From assembly GCF_019656335.1 (NCBI RefSeq), contig NZ_BPLZ01000005.1, forward strand, positions 160,188 through 224,187: DNA of 64,000 bases, in the 5' to 3' direction. The position numbers and the translations under genes were made by a program. Every line of letters starts with the position of its first letter. Positions within the stretch are counted from its first letter, which is position 1. This document shows positions 45,418-55,170 of the stretch, piece after piece. The notes beneath the pieces were generated by a model. It was not told the origin of the DNA, did no database searches, and saw nothing but the letters and a program-made list of their open reading frames with translations. This DNA comes from Pseudomonas sp. NCCP-436. Its GTDB lineage: Bacteria; Pseudomonadota; Gammaproteobacteria; Pseudomonadales; Pseudomonadaceae.

Positions 45418-47080
45418 GCAGCGGTCCTCGTGCCGGTCTTGCCAGGAACCTGGCATGCGCCGCGCTTAATCGATCCATGTAGGTCGCCACTGGCCAGGAC
45501 AGGATCTCCTGCAACACCTCGTCGACCTCAAACAGGCCACGCTGCACCATCCGCTGCATCAGAACAAAGTTGCTCACAGGGTCATGCAAGGAAGCGTTGG
45601 GAAAAATATTCCCACCGTTGCGTGCCAACGAAGATAGGTGCAGATACTCCCGGCAATAGCTCATGCCCGTGTACAGGTTTGAACAGAAGAGCTTGACGCG
45701 ACTGGGCTTAAAACAGAGCAGGTCAAACAACGCCCGGGGCACAGCGTTGGCATAGCCCGTCAACAGTGGATTATCCAGGTAATTCCAAATGCCTTGCTGC
45801 TCTCGTTTACGGCATGTTGTCTGCTCCAACCAGACACAGCCTTCAGCAGCATTCTTGATGAACACCACGTAATCAAGCTCCGACATTCCGGCCAACAGAC
45901 CAGGAGGCGGTTCCGGCCTGCCCAGCAGCGCCTTGACGTAATAGGACACATCTGTGCGACTGCCAAAGCATCTAGGTTCATAACTCAGCCCTGTCCGGTG
46001 ATTGAAACGCACGACCCGGTCAAAGCCATCGATCTCAGCTCCGCTGTCCAGGCCGACATCCACCGGACCGACGATAGCGATGCTCTTGCCCCGGATATAT
46101 TCGGCAAAATCCCTGTCTTGATCTTCGACAGCACGCTCATAGGGCTGCCCCACATGGTAGATCGCCGAAATCCTCGCATACTCCCGGGTATCCTCCTGTT
46201 CCTGGGCAATCTCACTGAGCCTGACGAATTCGGCTGAATCACCCAGCTCGTTGGCTAACGCCAGTCGGTAAGCAAAGGCAACCTTGGACTTATTGCCTGA
46301 ATCCAACAACCTCTTCAGCGCAGAGATGAACTCTCTTCTTAGCTGCAGATACAGATCCAGATAACCGAAACACAGGAACAAGCGCGCAAAGAACTCGCAG
46401 TCACCTGCCGACAGCGCTTTGAGCACCTTTGCGTTGCTTTGCCAGAAAGCTGCCAGATCTGCCACCGCTGCCGGCAGCGCCGGATCCTCGATAAATCGAA
46501 CAGGCTGGTCATAACAGCGCAGACAGTCGATCAGCGGCTGCACGCAACGGCCGAATTCGGCTCGCAGGGGTACTGGCCACCCTTGACAGTCCGCCCACAG
46601 CAGGATGCCTGCAATACGCTGAGGCAGAAGCTCACTGGACTTGAACAATGACAGTTCGTTGAGTACTTGCAGACGTTTGGACGTTTCCTCGACCAAGGCC
46701 AGGGTCTTTTCGTAACGAGCCTGTCGACTCCAGTAGAAGAAACCGCACGGCCAATCGAAGGAAAGTGCCTCCTTGCGTAATGACTCCAGCAACTCCCAAG
46801 CCTCCTGCCAACTGCCGGAGTGCATAAGTGCAACCGCACGGGCATGCTGTTGCCGGATTTGCAGGGGACGATCTTCCGGAAAATGCTCCAGCCCACAGGT
46901 AATGACATACCGATAGAGCGCCCACTGCCCCAGACGCTCGCAGCTACGAGCACAGGCATTGTACTCGGCAGCCGTCAACGGCTCGTCGCCATCCAGGCAG
47001 GCTTGCCACAAAGCACCGGCCTGTTGCCAGCGCCCCTCGCCCATGGCCTGGATTGCCGATATCGCTAGTGGATCGCTCAC
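45407..47080 (-). CDS. GT29 sialyltransferase-like protein with helical N-terminal domain
   Basis: This 557-residue protein has a helical, TPR-like N-terminal region of about 320 residues. A segment at residues 332-361 matches the layout of the eukaryotic sialylmotif L (SIAIVGPVDVGLDSGAEIDG followed by FDRVVRFNH), with later conserved stretches (NYLDNPLLTGYANAVPRALF, LYTGMSYCREYLHLS). GT29 enzymes transfer nonulosonic acids from CMP donors, which fits the NeuA/NeuB genes downstream. GTG 47080 has a GGAGAGG box. It is the first gene of the island operon. Confidence 0.75.
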   Translation of the reverse strand: MSDPLAISAIQAMGEGRWQQAGALWQACLDGDEPLTAAEYNACARSCERLGQWALYRYVITCGLEHFPEDRPLQIRQQHARAVALMHSGSWQEAWELLESLRKEALSFDWPCGFFYWSRQARYEKTLALVEETSKRLQVLNELSLFKSSELLPQRIAGILLWADCQGWPVPLRAEFGRCVQPLIDCLRCYDQPVRFIEDPALPAAVADLAAFWQSNAKVLKALSAGDCEFFARLFLCFGYLDLYLQLRREFISALKRLLDSGNKSKVAFAYRLALANELGDSAEFVRLSEIAQEQEDTREYARISAIYHVGQPYERAVEDQDRDFAEYIRGKSIAIVGPVDVGLDSGAEIDGFDRVVRFNHRTGLSYEPRCFGSRTDVSYYVKALLGRPEPPPGLLAGMSELDYVVFIKNAAEGCVWLEQTTCRKREQQGIWNYLDNPLLTGYANAVPRALFDLLCFKPSRVKLFCSNLYTGMSYCREYLHLSSLARNGGNIFPNASLHDPVSNFVLMQRMVQRGLFEVDEVLQEILSWPVATYMDRLSAAHARFLARPARGPLLEA

Positions 47081-47149
47081 TGAACCTCTCCTCAGCGCCG
47101 ATCTCACTATGCGTTCGGCGTCACTTACTTGTCAGTTCTTCCCCTTCAG

Positions 47150-47164
47150 GCAATAAGCGAGCCA
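47150..47164 (-). promoter_or_regulatory. Sigma-54-like site 1 upstream of the glycan operon
   Basis: The minus strand reads TGGCTCGCTTATTGC, with GG and GC separated by 10 bp, about 70 bp upstream of the first glycan gene. This is the proximal of two overlapping-region candidates. Confidence 0.55.
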
Positions 47165-47168
47165 ACTC

Positions 47169-47183
47169 GCAATCAAAGCGCCA
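47169..47183 (-). promoter_or_regulatory. Sigma-54-like site 2 upstream of the glycan operon
   Basis: The minus strand reads TGGCGCTTTGATTGC, again with the -24/-12 spacing of sigma-54 promoters, 19 bp upstream of site 1. Either site would tie the island to the flagellar regulon. Confidence 0.55.
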
Positions 47184-47251
47184 TCATCGGCCATCTACTC
47201 TCATGCATCGAGTATGAGCTGCCCCCCCTGCTCACTTTGGCCGCAAGAACT

Positions 47252-47842
47252 TCAGGCGCACTGACGGTTGCTCTCAATTAACTGCAACAGCCGCACAACG
47301 GTTTGCGACAAGGGACCGGAGTTCTCCAGCAGCAGCGGGGCAAAGCAGCCGTCATTCGAGCCCTGCGCCTGAAAACCGACGCTCTGCTCCTGCAACCTGC
47401 GATTGCGCACCAGACGCTGCTCAATCTGTTCCGGCGTTTCCCGCCCCCGGGCCAGCAGACGCTGACGCAGAACGCCCTCATCAACACGCAAAAGAATTGC
47501 CAACAGATTCGGATAGCGCTGCCGGGCAGCAGTCAGGTGAGCCCTGGAACCATTGACCAGCACATCATGGCCCGCAGCCAGCCAGTCATCGACCTCTCGT
47601 GGAATGCCGTAAGCCAGACCATTGGCCCGCCAGCTCAGCGCAAAGGCCCCTGCCCGCTCCAGGCGCTCGAACTCGTTCACCGTCACACCCAGCGCATCTT
47701 CTCCTTGAGATTCGGCGCTGCGGGTAATCACGCGCCGAGCCAGACGGCAGCCGAATGCCTGCAACGACTCACGCGCTGCCTGTAATAGACTGTCCTTGCC
47801 CGCCCCCGAAGGCCCCATCAAATAGATCAACCGCCCCTGCAT
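47252..47842 (-). CDS. phnN: Ribose 1,5-bisphosphate phosphokinase PhnN-like
   Basis: This 196-residue guanylate-kinase-like protein has the P-loop YLMGPSGAGKDSLLQAA near residue 10, and RRVITRSAE and SWRANGLAYGIPREV segments typical of PhnN, which makes PRPP from ribose 1,5-bisphosphate. No other phn (C-P lyase) gene is nearby, so here it stands alone. The start at 47842 (MQGRLIYLMG) fits the family length; the longer frame has no good ribosome site. Confidence 0.85.
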   Translation of the reverse strand: MQGRLIYLMGPSGAGKDSLLQAARESLQAFGCRLARRVITRSAESQGEDALGVTVNEFERLERAGAFALSWRANGLAYGIPREVDDWLAAGHDVLVNGSRAHLTAARQRYPNLLAILLRVDEGVLRQRLLARGRETPEQIEQRLVRNRRLQEQSVGFQAQGSNDGCFAPLLLENSGPLSQTVVRLLQLIESNRQCA

Positions 47843-48281
47843 CACCACGCCCCTGACGCTTGCACCCCGTCCCGCGACAGCTCCAGACGGCAGCCAGTTC
47901 AAGCAAAGAGCGCTATGATAATTGCCCCGCCGCCTTCTGGCATGGAAGCCTTAAGCAAGCAGACCGAAATTGACTCAGGCAGCGCGTACGACCAGCTTTG
48001 CTGGCCAGTCGATAGCGTAATAAGGAATCTTTGCCAGACAGCACTGTCAGAGTGATGTGACAATGCCGAGGAATACGCATTTCTGACAATCGGTGCTGGC
48101 ATAAAGCCTCTATCCGAAGCACAATTCGCCGTGTATTTGGCGTCAATAAATCGCCCCTGACCACCCTGTCAGAATCCGATTTGCCATTGAACTGCTAGTG
48201 CGAAAGACGGTCAAACCCTCGACAATCTTGAAACCGACTATCAGTGTCGCTCCCCGAACTAACAGGTAATGTATACGCCCT
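47843..48281. other. Divergent intergenic region phnN/amrZ
   Basis: These 439 bases separate two divergent genes and hold no credible frame. A possible AlgU-type promoter for amrZ is at 48025-48051 (GAATCT, 16 bp, TCAGA; consensus GAACTT-N16-TCTGA). amrZ is under AlgU control in P. aeruginosa, but this match is imperfect. Confidence 0.35.
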
Positions 48282-48599
48282 ATGAAACAGGCTACCTATT
48301 CCAGCCGCACGGCTGACAAATTCGTCGTCCGCCTGCCTGATGGCATGCGTGAGCGCATCGCTGACGTAGCGCGCAACCATCACCGCAGCATGAATTCGGA
48401 AATCATCGCCCGACTGGAGCAGAGCATGCTGCAGGAAGGTGCCCTGGACGATAATCTCAACCTTCGTCTCGACAGCCCGGAGCTGAGCCTGCACGAGCGT
48501 GAGCTGCTGCAGCGCTTCCGTCAGCTGTCGCGTCGCCAGCAGAATGCGCTGATTGCGCTGATTGCCCACGACGCGGAAATGGCCGCCGAAAAGGCCTGA
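48282..48599 (+). CDS. amrZ: Ribbon-helix-helix regulator AmrZ
   Basis: AmrZ is an Arc-type DNA-binding protein. In P. aeruginosa it activates alginate and twitching genes and represses fleQ. The 105-residue protein carries the hallmark [20 protein letters not shown] and [16 protein letters not shown] of the RHH domain, and the C-terminal tetramerisation part ([35 protein letters not shown]). ATG 48282 is the first start after an in-frame stop, with a poor ribosome site. It may link motility to mucoidy here too. Confidence 0.92.
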   Translation: MKQATYSSRTADKFVVRLPDGMRERIADVARNHHRSMNSEIIARLEQSMLQEGALDDNLNLRLDSPELSLHERELLQRFRQLSRRQQNALIALIAHDAEMAAEKA

Positions 48600-48883
48600 C
48601 CAGACTCTATCCTGCGAAGTGACCGGCCCCCACGGGCCGGCCGCCTTCACCTCAGGCCCCAGGCAGCGTTTACTGCCACGCAGGCCTGCAACTTACGTCC
48701 TTCAAGACCGAACGCCAGAACAAGCGCAGACGCACACCTCCCCCACCGGTATCTCACCAATCTTCAGCAAGCACTCTTGCCGCCGGCGTACGACCTTGAG
48801 TCCGAGAGCAGGGATCTGGCCGCAACAAACAGATTACGGCCAGCTTTCGACAATCGGACTCCATACCCGTGAGCTGCCTACGA

Positions 48884-50326
48884 CTACAGCAGGAAGATCG
48901 AGGCCAGCCCAAGGAAGATGAAGAAACCACCACTGTCGGTCATCGCGGTGATCATCACGCTGGCCCCCATCGCCGGGTCACGCCCCAGACGCGCCAGGGT
49001 CATGGGGATCAGCACCCCCATCAGCGCTGCCAGCAACAGGTTGAGCGTCATTGCCGCGGTCATTACCACCCCCAGCGACCAACTGTCGTACAGGTAGTAG
49101 GCCACCCCACCAATTACCCCCCCCCAAAGCAGGCCATTGATCAGGGAAACACCCAACTCCTTGCGCACCAGACGCGCGGTATTGCCGGTACTGACCTGAT
49201 CCAGGGCCATGGCGCGCACGATCATGGTGATGGTCTGATTACCGGAGTTGCCACCAATACCCGCCACGATGGGCATCAGCGCGGCAAGCGCTACCAACTT
49301 CTCGATCGAGTCTTCAAACAGGCCAATGACCCGCGAAGCGAGAAAGGCCGTCACCAGGTTGATCGCCAGCCATGCCCAACGGTTACGCACTGACTTCCAG
49401 ACCGAGGCGAAGATATCTTCCTCCTCGCGCAGACCGGCCATATTCAGCACTTCGCTTTCGCTTTCCTCGCGGATCAGATCCACCATTTCGTCGATGGTCA
49501 AACGGCCGATCAACTTGCCGTTCTTATCCACTACCGGAGCAGAAATCAGGTCGTAACGTTCGAAGGCCTGAGCGGCATCGTAACCGTCCTCGTCCGGATG
49601 GAAGGTAACCGGATCATCGGCCATCACCTCGCCCACCTGCTTCTCCGGGTCGTTGACCAGCAGGCGCTTGATTGGCAATACCCCCTTGAGCACGCCGTCA
49701 TAATCGACCACAAACAGTTTGTCGGTATGCCCAGGCAGCTCCTTCAGACGGCGCAGGTAACGCAACACCACCTCAAGACTGACATCCTCACGGATGGTCA
49801 CCATCTCGAAGTCCATCAGCGCGCCGACCTGATCCTCCTCATAAGACAAAGCCGAACGCACACGCTCACGCTGCTGGGCGTCGAGCGACTCCATAAGTTC
49901 GTGAACCACGTCGCGCGGCAGTTCAGGAGCCAGATCGGCCAGTTCGTCAGCATCCAGATCACGGGCCGCAGCAAGAATCTCGTGATCGTCCATGTCGGCG
50001 ATCAGACTCTCGCGCACTGCATCGGAGACCTCCAGCAGGATGTCGCCATCACGCTCGGCCTTGACCAGTTGCCAGACGGTCAGACGCTCTTCGAGCGGCA
50101 GAGCCTCGAGAATGTAGGCAATGTCTGCGGGGTGGAGATCATCCAGCTTGCGCTGCAGCTCGGCTAGATTCTGCCGGTGAACCAGGCTTTCCACCCGTTC
50201 CTGATGCTCGCCCTCCTGACGGTGGGCGAGGTCTTCAACCAGCTTGTGCCGATGCAACAGATCGATCACCTGCGCCAGGCGATCCTGCAGGCTCTCTTGC
50301 GGTTTTTTTGCTTCTACTTCAGTCAT
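48884..50326 (-). CDS. mgtE: Magnesium transporter MgtE
   Basis: MgtE is a Mg2+-gated channel. The 480-residue protein has the N-terminal MgtE_N superhelix (LAELQRKLDDLHPADIAYILEAL), two CBS domains at about residues 165-285 (VVDYDGVLKGVLPIKRLL; ISAPVVDKNGKLIGRL) and five transmembrane segments with the selectivity region ALMPIVAGIGGNSGNQTITM. The start at 50326 (MTEVEAKKPQESL) has a GGAG box; GTG 50338 upstream is less likely. Confidence 0.96.
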   Translation of the reverse strand: MTEVEAKKPQESLQDRLAQVIDLLHRHKLVEDLAHRQEGEHQERVESLVHRQNLAELQRKLDDLHPADIAYILEALPLEERLTVWQLVKAERDGDILLEVSDAVRESLIADMDDHEILAAARDLDADELADLAPELPRDVVHELMESLDAQQRERVRSALSYEEDQVGALMDFEMVTIREDVSLEVVLRYLRRLKELPGHTDKLFVVDYDGVLKGVLPIKRLLVNDPEKQVGEVMADDPVTFHPDEDGYDAAQAFERYDLISAPVVDKNGKLIGRLTIDEMVDLIREESESEVLNMAGLREEEDIFASVWKSVRNRWAWLAINLVTAFLASRVIGLFEDSIEKLVALAALMPIVAGIGGNSGNQTITMIVRAMALDQVSTGNTARLVRKELGVSLINGLLWGGVIGGVAYYLYDSWSLGVVMTAAMTLNLLLAALMGVLIPMTLARLGRDPAMGASVMITAMTDSGGFFIFLGLASIFLL

Positions 50327-50641
50327 GACGCGCTCCACCCCCAGTTGGCGGGCACGCCAGTGGGGATCAATCAGGTGTTACACGATTGTGCGAAGGGAGT
50401 ATTGAGTAACTACTGGGTAAGTCCATGGTGGTATTCCACAAGCCCCGGCGGGGCTGACACGGCGAATGATAACACCGCAAAACAGTTTTTACGTGACAAA
50501 AACACGGCAAGAACAACTGCTTGCGCCGTGAACTTCAATCACGATTGAAACCTTGCCATGCGACGTCGCAGGCCGGCATCAGGACACGCCGCCAGCAAAA
50601 AACCGACTAGACTTTCAACGACAGCTCAGGGAGGACACCCC
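50327..50641. other. Divergent gap mgtE / DUF4124 gene
   Basis: These 315 bases lie between two divergent genes. A GC hairpin (AGCCCC-GGC-GGGGCT, 50451-50465) is visible, but nothing else is distinctive. Promoters for both genes must lie here; no clear -35/-10 pair was found. Confidence 0.4.
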
Positions 50642-51130
50642 GTGCGAGGAATGCACCTTGCAGCGCTATGCGCTACCATCCTGCTTTACCCCGATCTGCA
50701 GAGCCAGGCCGACACTGTGTTCCGCTGCACCGATGCCAGCGGGCACGTCACCTTTACCCAGCACGGCTGCAGCGATGCCGAGCAACAATACCAGCAGCGA
50801 GCGCACAACCCACCGCCTGGCAGCACTCAACCATCCGCAGCGAAGCGTCAGAGCGCCAGAGAACGAAGGAAAAGCACTGAACTGGTAGTCGTCGGCCAGC
50901 TGGATGTTGCCTGCGGCAACCTGCTCAGCCGAAGCGAGCGACGTCAAGCGATCATTCGCCGGGAAATCCGCCGCGGCATGAGCCGGACCGATGTGGAAAG
51001 CAGCCTCGGCAAGCCGGACAAGGTGACCGTCAGCAATGGTGTGCAGCGTTACCACTACCAGGCAAAGCGCAAGGGAGGTGCCAGCCGCCAGGTCAGCTTC
51101 GACGAGACCGGCTGTGTAAAAGTCAAATGA
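50642..51130 (+). CDS. Secreted DUF4124-type protein
   Basis: This 162-residue protein begins with a signal peptide ([23 protein letters not shown]). A short Cys-containing DUF4124-like module follows ([20 protein letters not shown]), then a basic linker and a C-terminal region ([33 protein letters not shown]) that resembles BamE/SmpA-like folds. GTG 50642 has AGGGAGG seven bases upstream. It is probably periplasmic; its function is not known. Confidence 0.8.
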   Translation: MRGMHLAALCATILLYPDLQSQADTVFRCTDASGHVTFTQHGCSDAEQQYQQRAHNPPPGSTQPSAAKRQSARERRKSTELVVVGQLDVACGNLLSRSERRQAIIRREIRRGMSRTDVESSLGKPDKVTVSNGVQRYHYQAKRKGGASRQVSFDETGCVKVK

Positions 51131-51237
51131 ACGGTCAAAAGGCCGTATGGCCGATAAGACAAAGTTCTTGTATGAAAAGTCGTCAAACGAAACATCACCG
51201 ACCGTAGACGCTTTTCGTCGGGAACCCAAGACAACCC

Positions 51238-51263
51238 GGGCCGTACGCTTGCGCGCACGGCCC
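51238..51263. terminator. Hairpin between the convergent DUF4124 gene and metE
   Basis: A 7-bp GC stem (GGGCCGT/ACGGCCC) with an inner GCGC loop lies right after the metE stop. It is a plausible shared terminator for the two convergent genes, although U-runs are weak on both strands. Confidence 0.55.
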
Positions 51264-51271
51264 GCCAGATA

Positions 51272-53575
51272 TCAGCCCAGCTCGACGCGTAGCTGCCGGG
51301 CGGCCGACACCATGTTTACCAGAGCTGCTTCAGTCTCCGGCCAGCCACGCGTCTTCAGACCGCAGTCCGGATTGACCCACAAGCGCTCGACGGGAATCCG
51401 CTGCGCTGCCTTGCGCAACAACTTTACCATCTCGGCTGTATCGGGCACACGCGGAGAGTGAATGTCGTATACACCCGGGCCAATCTCGTTGGGATAGGCA
51501 AAGCGCTCGAATGCCGCCAGCAGCTCCATGTCCGAACGCGAAGTCTCGATAGTTATGACATCGGCATCCATGGCTGCGATGGACTCGATGACATCGTTGA
51601 ACTCGCTGTAGCACATGTGCGTATGGATCTGGGTGTCATCACGCACCGCACTGGCCGCCAGACGGAAGGCTTCGGTAGCCCAGTCCAGATACGACTGCCA
51701 TTGAGCCCGGCGCAACGGCAAGCCTTCACGGAAGGCCGCCTCGTCGATCTGAATAATGCGAATACCGGCGGCCTCCAGATCTGCCACCTCGTCCCGAATA
51801 GCCAAAGCCAGTTGGCGCGCCTGTACCTCCCGCGATACATCTTCACGCGGGAACGACCACATCAGCATGGTCACCGGCCCGGTCAGCATACCCTTCATCA
51901 CCTTGTCGGTTAGCCCCTGGGCGTACTGGATCCAGCGCACTGTCATGGACTGCGGACGGCTGATGTCACCGAAGATAACGGCTGGTTTGACACACCGTGA
52001 GCCGTAGCTCTGAACCCAGCCATAGCGGGTAAAGATGTAACCGTCCAGCTGCTCGGCAAAGTACTCCACCATGTCGTTGCGCTCGGCCTCGCCATGTACC
52101 AACACATCCAGCCCAAGACGCTCCTGTACCTCCACCGCATGACGGATCTCGCTGTGCATGGCCTCGGTATACTCCGCTGCGCTCAGCTTGCCCTGGCGGA
52201 ATGCCTGGCGTGCCAGACGAATGGCCGAGGTCTGCGGAAAGGAACCAATGGTAGTAGTCGGCAGCAGTGGTAGCTGAAGACGCTCGCGCTGCTGTGCAAT
52301 TCTCTCGGCAAAAGACGAATTACGCTGGCTATGCTGCGGCAGGATCGCTGCCAGCCGTGCCTGCACCTGAGGCTTATGAATACGCGGAGAGACAGCCCGT
52401 GCCGACTGCAGCGCACGACTCTGCACCAGAGCCGCCTGCACTTCAGCAGCATCTGGCGTTACCAGCGCACGCCCGAGCAGCGCCACCTCCTCACACTTCT
52501 GCACGGCAAAGGCCAGCCAACCTTTCAGTTCTTCGTCCAGTCGATCCTCGCGAAGCAGATCCACCGGGCAGTGCAACAGCGAGCAGGACGGTGCCACCCA
52601 CAGCCGCTCCCCCAGACGCTCATGAGCATGCCGCAACACTTCCAGCGCCTTCTCCAGATCACAGCGCCAGACATTGCGCCCATTAATCACACCCAGTGAC
52701 AGCACCTTGTAGGCCGGCAGCCGATCAAGAATGGTCGGATATTGCTCGGGGGCTCGTACCAGATCGATATGCAGACCATCCACCGGCAGGTTGGCCGCCA
52801 GCCCAAGGTTGTCCTCCAGCCCGCCAAAGTAGGTAGCAATCAACTTTTTGCAGGGCTCGCGCTGGATCAGGTTGTAGGCACGCTCAAAAGCATTCTTCCA
52901 GTCCTGCGGCAAATCCAGCACCAGAATAGGCTCATCTATCTGCACCCATTCCACGCCCTGCACCGCCAGGCGGCGAAGAATCTCGCCATACACAGGAAGC
53001 AGTCGCTCCAGCAGTTCCAGCTTGTCGCTACCATCTTCGCGGGCCGCTGCCCCCTTAATCTTGCCCAGCCACAGGTAGCTCAGTGGACCAATCAGCACAG
53101 GCTTGACCTGATGCCCCAGCGCATGGGCCTCGTCAACCTCCTCGAACAACTGCTCCCAGCTCAGGGCAAACTGCTGGTCCGGGGTAAATTCGGGCACCAG
53201 ATAGTGATAGTTGGTATCGAACCACTTGGTCAGCTCCTGCGCATGAGCTCCGCCACAGCCCTCCTGGCTGACACCGCGCGCCATGGCGAACAGCGTGCCC
53301 AGGGTCGGCTTGCCATCGGCTGGGCGGAAACGCTCGGGAATTACACCAAATGCCAGCGAGTGTCCTAATACTTGGTCATACCAGGCAAAATCGCCCACTG
53401 GCAGCAGATCAATGCCGGCCTCCTGCTGCAGGCGCCAGTGCTCGGCACGCAACTGCCTGCCGACAGCGCGCAGCCCGGCCTCATCTAGCTCGCCTTTCCA
53501 ATGGGCTTCAAGAGCCTTTTTCAGTTCGCGGTCGCGCCCAATGCGAGGGAAACCGAGTGAGTGGGACAGTGCCAT
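51272..53575 (-). CDS. metE: Cobalamin-independent methionine synthase MetE
   Basis: MetE transfers the methyl group from 5-methyltetrahydropteroyl-triglutamate to homocysteine. The 767-residue protein shows the N-terminal [21 protein letters not shown], the catalytic C-terminal barrel with zinc ligands ([13 protein letters not shown] and [12 protein letters not shown]), and [18 protein letters not shown]. The ATG at 53575 has a GGAG box; the extra upstream Met codons lie in the metE-metR control region. Confidence 0.97.
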   Translation of the reverse strand: MALSHSLGFPRIGRDRELKKALEAHWKGELDEAGLRAVGRQLRAEHWRLQQEAGIDLLPVGDFAWYDQVLGHSLAFGVIPERFRPADGKPTLGTLFAMARGVSQEGCGGAHAQELTKWFDTNYHYLVPEFTPDQQFALSWEQLFEEVDEAHALGHQVKPVLIGPLSYLWLGKIKGAAAREDGSDKLELLERLLPVYGEILRRLAVQGVEWVQIDEPILVLDLPQDWKNAFERAYNLIQREPCKKLIATYFGGLEDNLGLAANLPVDGLHIDLVRAPEQYPTILDRLPAYKVLSLGVINGRNVWRCDLEKALEVLRHAHERLGERLWVAPSCSLLHCPVDLLREDRLDEELKGWLAFAVQKCEEVALLGRALVTPDAAEVQAALVQSRALQSARAVSPRIHKPQVQARLAAILPQHSQRNSSFAERIAQQRERLQLPLLPTTTIGSFPQTSAIRLARQAFRQGKLSAAEYTEAMHSEIRHAVEVQERLGLDVLVHGEAERNDMVEYFAEQLDGYIFTRYGWVQSYGSRCVKPAVIFGDISRPQSMTVRWIQYAQGLTDKVMKGMLTGPVTMLMWSFPREDVSREVQARQLALAIRDEVADLEAAGIRIIQIDEAAFREGLPLRRAQWQSYLDWATEAFRLAASAVRDDTQIHTHMCYSEFNDVIESIAAMDADVITIETSRSDMELLAAFERFAYPNEIGPGVYDIHSPRVPDTAEMVKLLRKAAQRIPVERLWVNPDCGLKTRGWPETEAALVNMVSAARQLRVELG

Positions 53576-53630
53576 GTCGTAACGCTCCATATCGATTCGA
53601 GATGGCGCCATTCTCCGCAGAGCAATTGAA

Positions 53631-53643
53631 TGAGACAAACTCA
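53631..53643. promoter_or_regulatory. Putative MetR binding site between metE and metR
   Basis: A 13-bp palindrome TGAG-N5-CTCA resembles the MetR consensus TGAA-N5-TTCA. A second, imperfect copy of TGAG-N5-CTCA on the minus strand lies about 20 bp away near 53662-53674. Location between the divergent metE and metR supports the call. Confidence 0.5.
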
Positions 53644-53747
53644 AGATATTTGTTTTGATATATAGAATTTCTCATGTAGGGTGATGGCACTTCTCCGTTA
53701 TCCCGAGACATGGAAGCGCGTCATGCACCTAGTCGTGAGTCTGCTGC

Positions 53748-54665
53748 ATGCTTGAACTACGTCACCTGAAGACCCTTCACGCCCTGCGTGAAACCGACAG
53801 TCTGGTAGAGGCTGCTGAACGACTGCATCTAACCCAGTCGGCACTCTCGCACCAGTTCAAGGAACTGGAAGAACGCTTGGGCCTGCAGTTGTTCGTGCGC
53901 AAAACCAAGCCGGTACGCTTCACCAGCGCCGGCTTGCGCCTACTTCAACTGGCCGATGCCACCCTGCCCCTGCTGCGCAGCGCCGAGCGCGACCTGGCGC
54001 GCCTGGCTGGCGGCACCGCAGGTCGCCTGCACATGGCCATTGAATGTCACAGCTGCTTCCAGTGGCTGATGCCCACCATCGACCAGTTCCGCGATGCCTG
54101 GCCGGAAGTGGAGCTGGATCTGGCCTCCGGTTTTTCCTTCGCACCGCTGCCGGCCCTGGCGCGCGGCGACCTCGACCTGGTGGTAACCTCGGATCCGGTC
54201 GACCTCAGCGGAATTACCTACGTACCTCTGTTCACCTACGAAGCCATGCTGGCAGTCGCCAACCAGCATCGCCTGGCCAGCAGGCCGTACATCCTGCCGC
54301 AGGATCTGGCCAGCGAAACACTCATCACCTACCCGGTGGAGCGCGATCGGCTGGACATATTTACCCGTTTCCTTGAGCCAGCCGACGTAGAACCAGCCCA
54401 GGTTCGCACATCCGAACTGACGGTAATGATGATGCAACTGGTGGCCAGCGGCCGGGGCGTATGCGGTCTGCCCAACTGGGCTCTGCACGAATACAGCTCG
54501 CGCAACTATGTACGTGCCAAACGCCTGGGCGAAAAAGGGCTGTTCGCCACGCTCTATGCAGCAGTGCGTACCGACATGCTCGACGCCCCCTTCATGCGTG
54601 ATTTTCTGCTTACTGCCAAAGACACCTCCTTCGCCAGCCTGGAGGGTGTCAGCGTCGCACGTTGA
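53748..54665 (+). CDS. metR: LysR-type regulator MetR
   Basis: MetR activates metE using homocysteine as co-inducer. The 305-residue LysR-type protein has the N-terminal winged HTH (MLELRHLKTLHALRETDSLVEAAERLHLTQ) and the C-terminal sensor domain (FQWLMPTIDQFRDAWPEVELDL). It is divergent from metE, the usual arrangement. The ATG at 53748 is conserved in the family. Confidence 0.95.
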   Translation: MLELRHLKTLHALRETDSLVEAAERLHLTQSALSHQFKELEERLGLQLFVRKTKPVRFTSAGLRLLQLADATLPLLRSAERDLARLAGGTAGRLHMAIECHSCFQWLMPTIDQFRDAWPEVELDLASGFSFAPLPALARGDLDLVVTSDPVDLSGITYVPLFTYEAMLAVANQHRLASRPYILPQDLASETLITYPVERDRLDIFTRFLEPADVEPAQVRTSELTVMMMQLVASGRGVCGLPNWALHEYSSRNYVRAKRLGEKGLFATLYAAVRTDMLDAPFMRDFLLTAKDTSFASLEGVSVAR

Positions 54666-55067
54666 CCTCACAGAAACGACAAAGCCCCCGGCAACAGACC
54701 GTGTGAAACGTAATGGCCAGCTTTTACACAGCCTGGCAGAGGGGCTTGGCAGGCATGTCCAGCACGGACGGCGGACACAGAATGAAAAAACCGAGCTAAC
54801 GAAGTGCATGGGGTCGGCATCCTGCCTGTTGGACACTTCGTTAGCCCGGTGACCGGAGAGTAGTCCAGACAGTGGCACCGTGCCAACCCCAAAATACACA
54901 TCTCCTTTCACAGATCTTGCCTTACCCCGCCAGGTTGGCTCCTGCCAAGTCCCGCCAGCCCTATACGTGCCCGGCCCCACCTGCATGCCCAAGCAACTGA
55001 TAGCACAAGAAAACTTGAAAAATTAGCTTCGCCAAAACGAAATCAGCTGTTATCATGCGCGCCGCTT
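54666..55067. other. Gap between metR and tRNA-Ser
   Basis: These 402 bases hold no credible gene. A 12-bp perfect inverted repeat (GCTAACGAAGTG at 54795-54806, reverse complement at 54834-54845) encloses 27 nt. A TATCAT at about 55051 followed by a GC-rich stretch is a plausible -10 region for the tRNA. Confidence 0.45.
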
Positions 55068-55157
55068 GGGAAGATGCCGGAGTGGTCGAACGGGACGGAT
55101 TCGAAATCCGTTGTATCCGCAAGGGTACCTAGGGTTCAAATCCCTATCTTCCCGCCA
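55068..55157 (+). tRNA. tRNA-Ser(CGA)
   Basis: The 90-nt sequence folds as a class II tRNA. The 7-bp acceptor stem GGGAAGA/TCTTCCC is followed by G73 and encoded CCA, and the anticodon loop TTCGAAA gives anticodon CGA (reads UCG). There is a long variable arm and a T-loop TTCAAAT. Its last 26 bases are repeated at 63796-63821, so it is the integration site of the downstream element and remains intact. Confidence 0.95.
55132..55157 (+). repeat. attL core (26-bp direct repeat, tRNA side)
   Basis: The last 26 bases of tRNA-Ser (T-arm, acceptor strand and CCA) are identical to 63796-63821. This is the usual arrangement for tyrosine-integrase elements that rebuild the tRNA gene on insertion. Confidence 0.93.
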
Positions 55158-55170
55158 CATCTCAAGCCTA

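Noticed and set aside
47913..48164. Minus-strand ORF of 83 codons between phnN and amrZ
   Set aside because: It has no ribosome site or recognised motif and lies in the promoter region of amrZ.
53940..54992. Minus-strand ORF of 350 codons over metR
   Set aside because: It is antisense to metR throughout its length and has no motif; metR is unmistakable.
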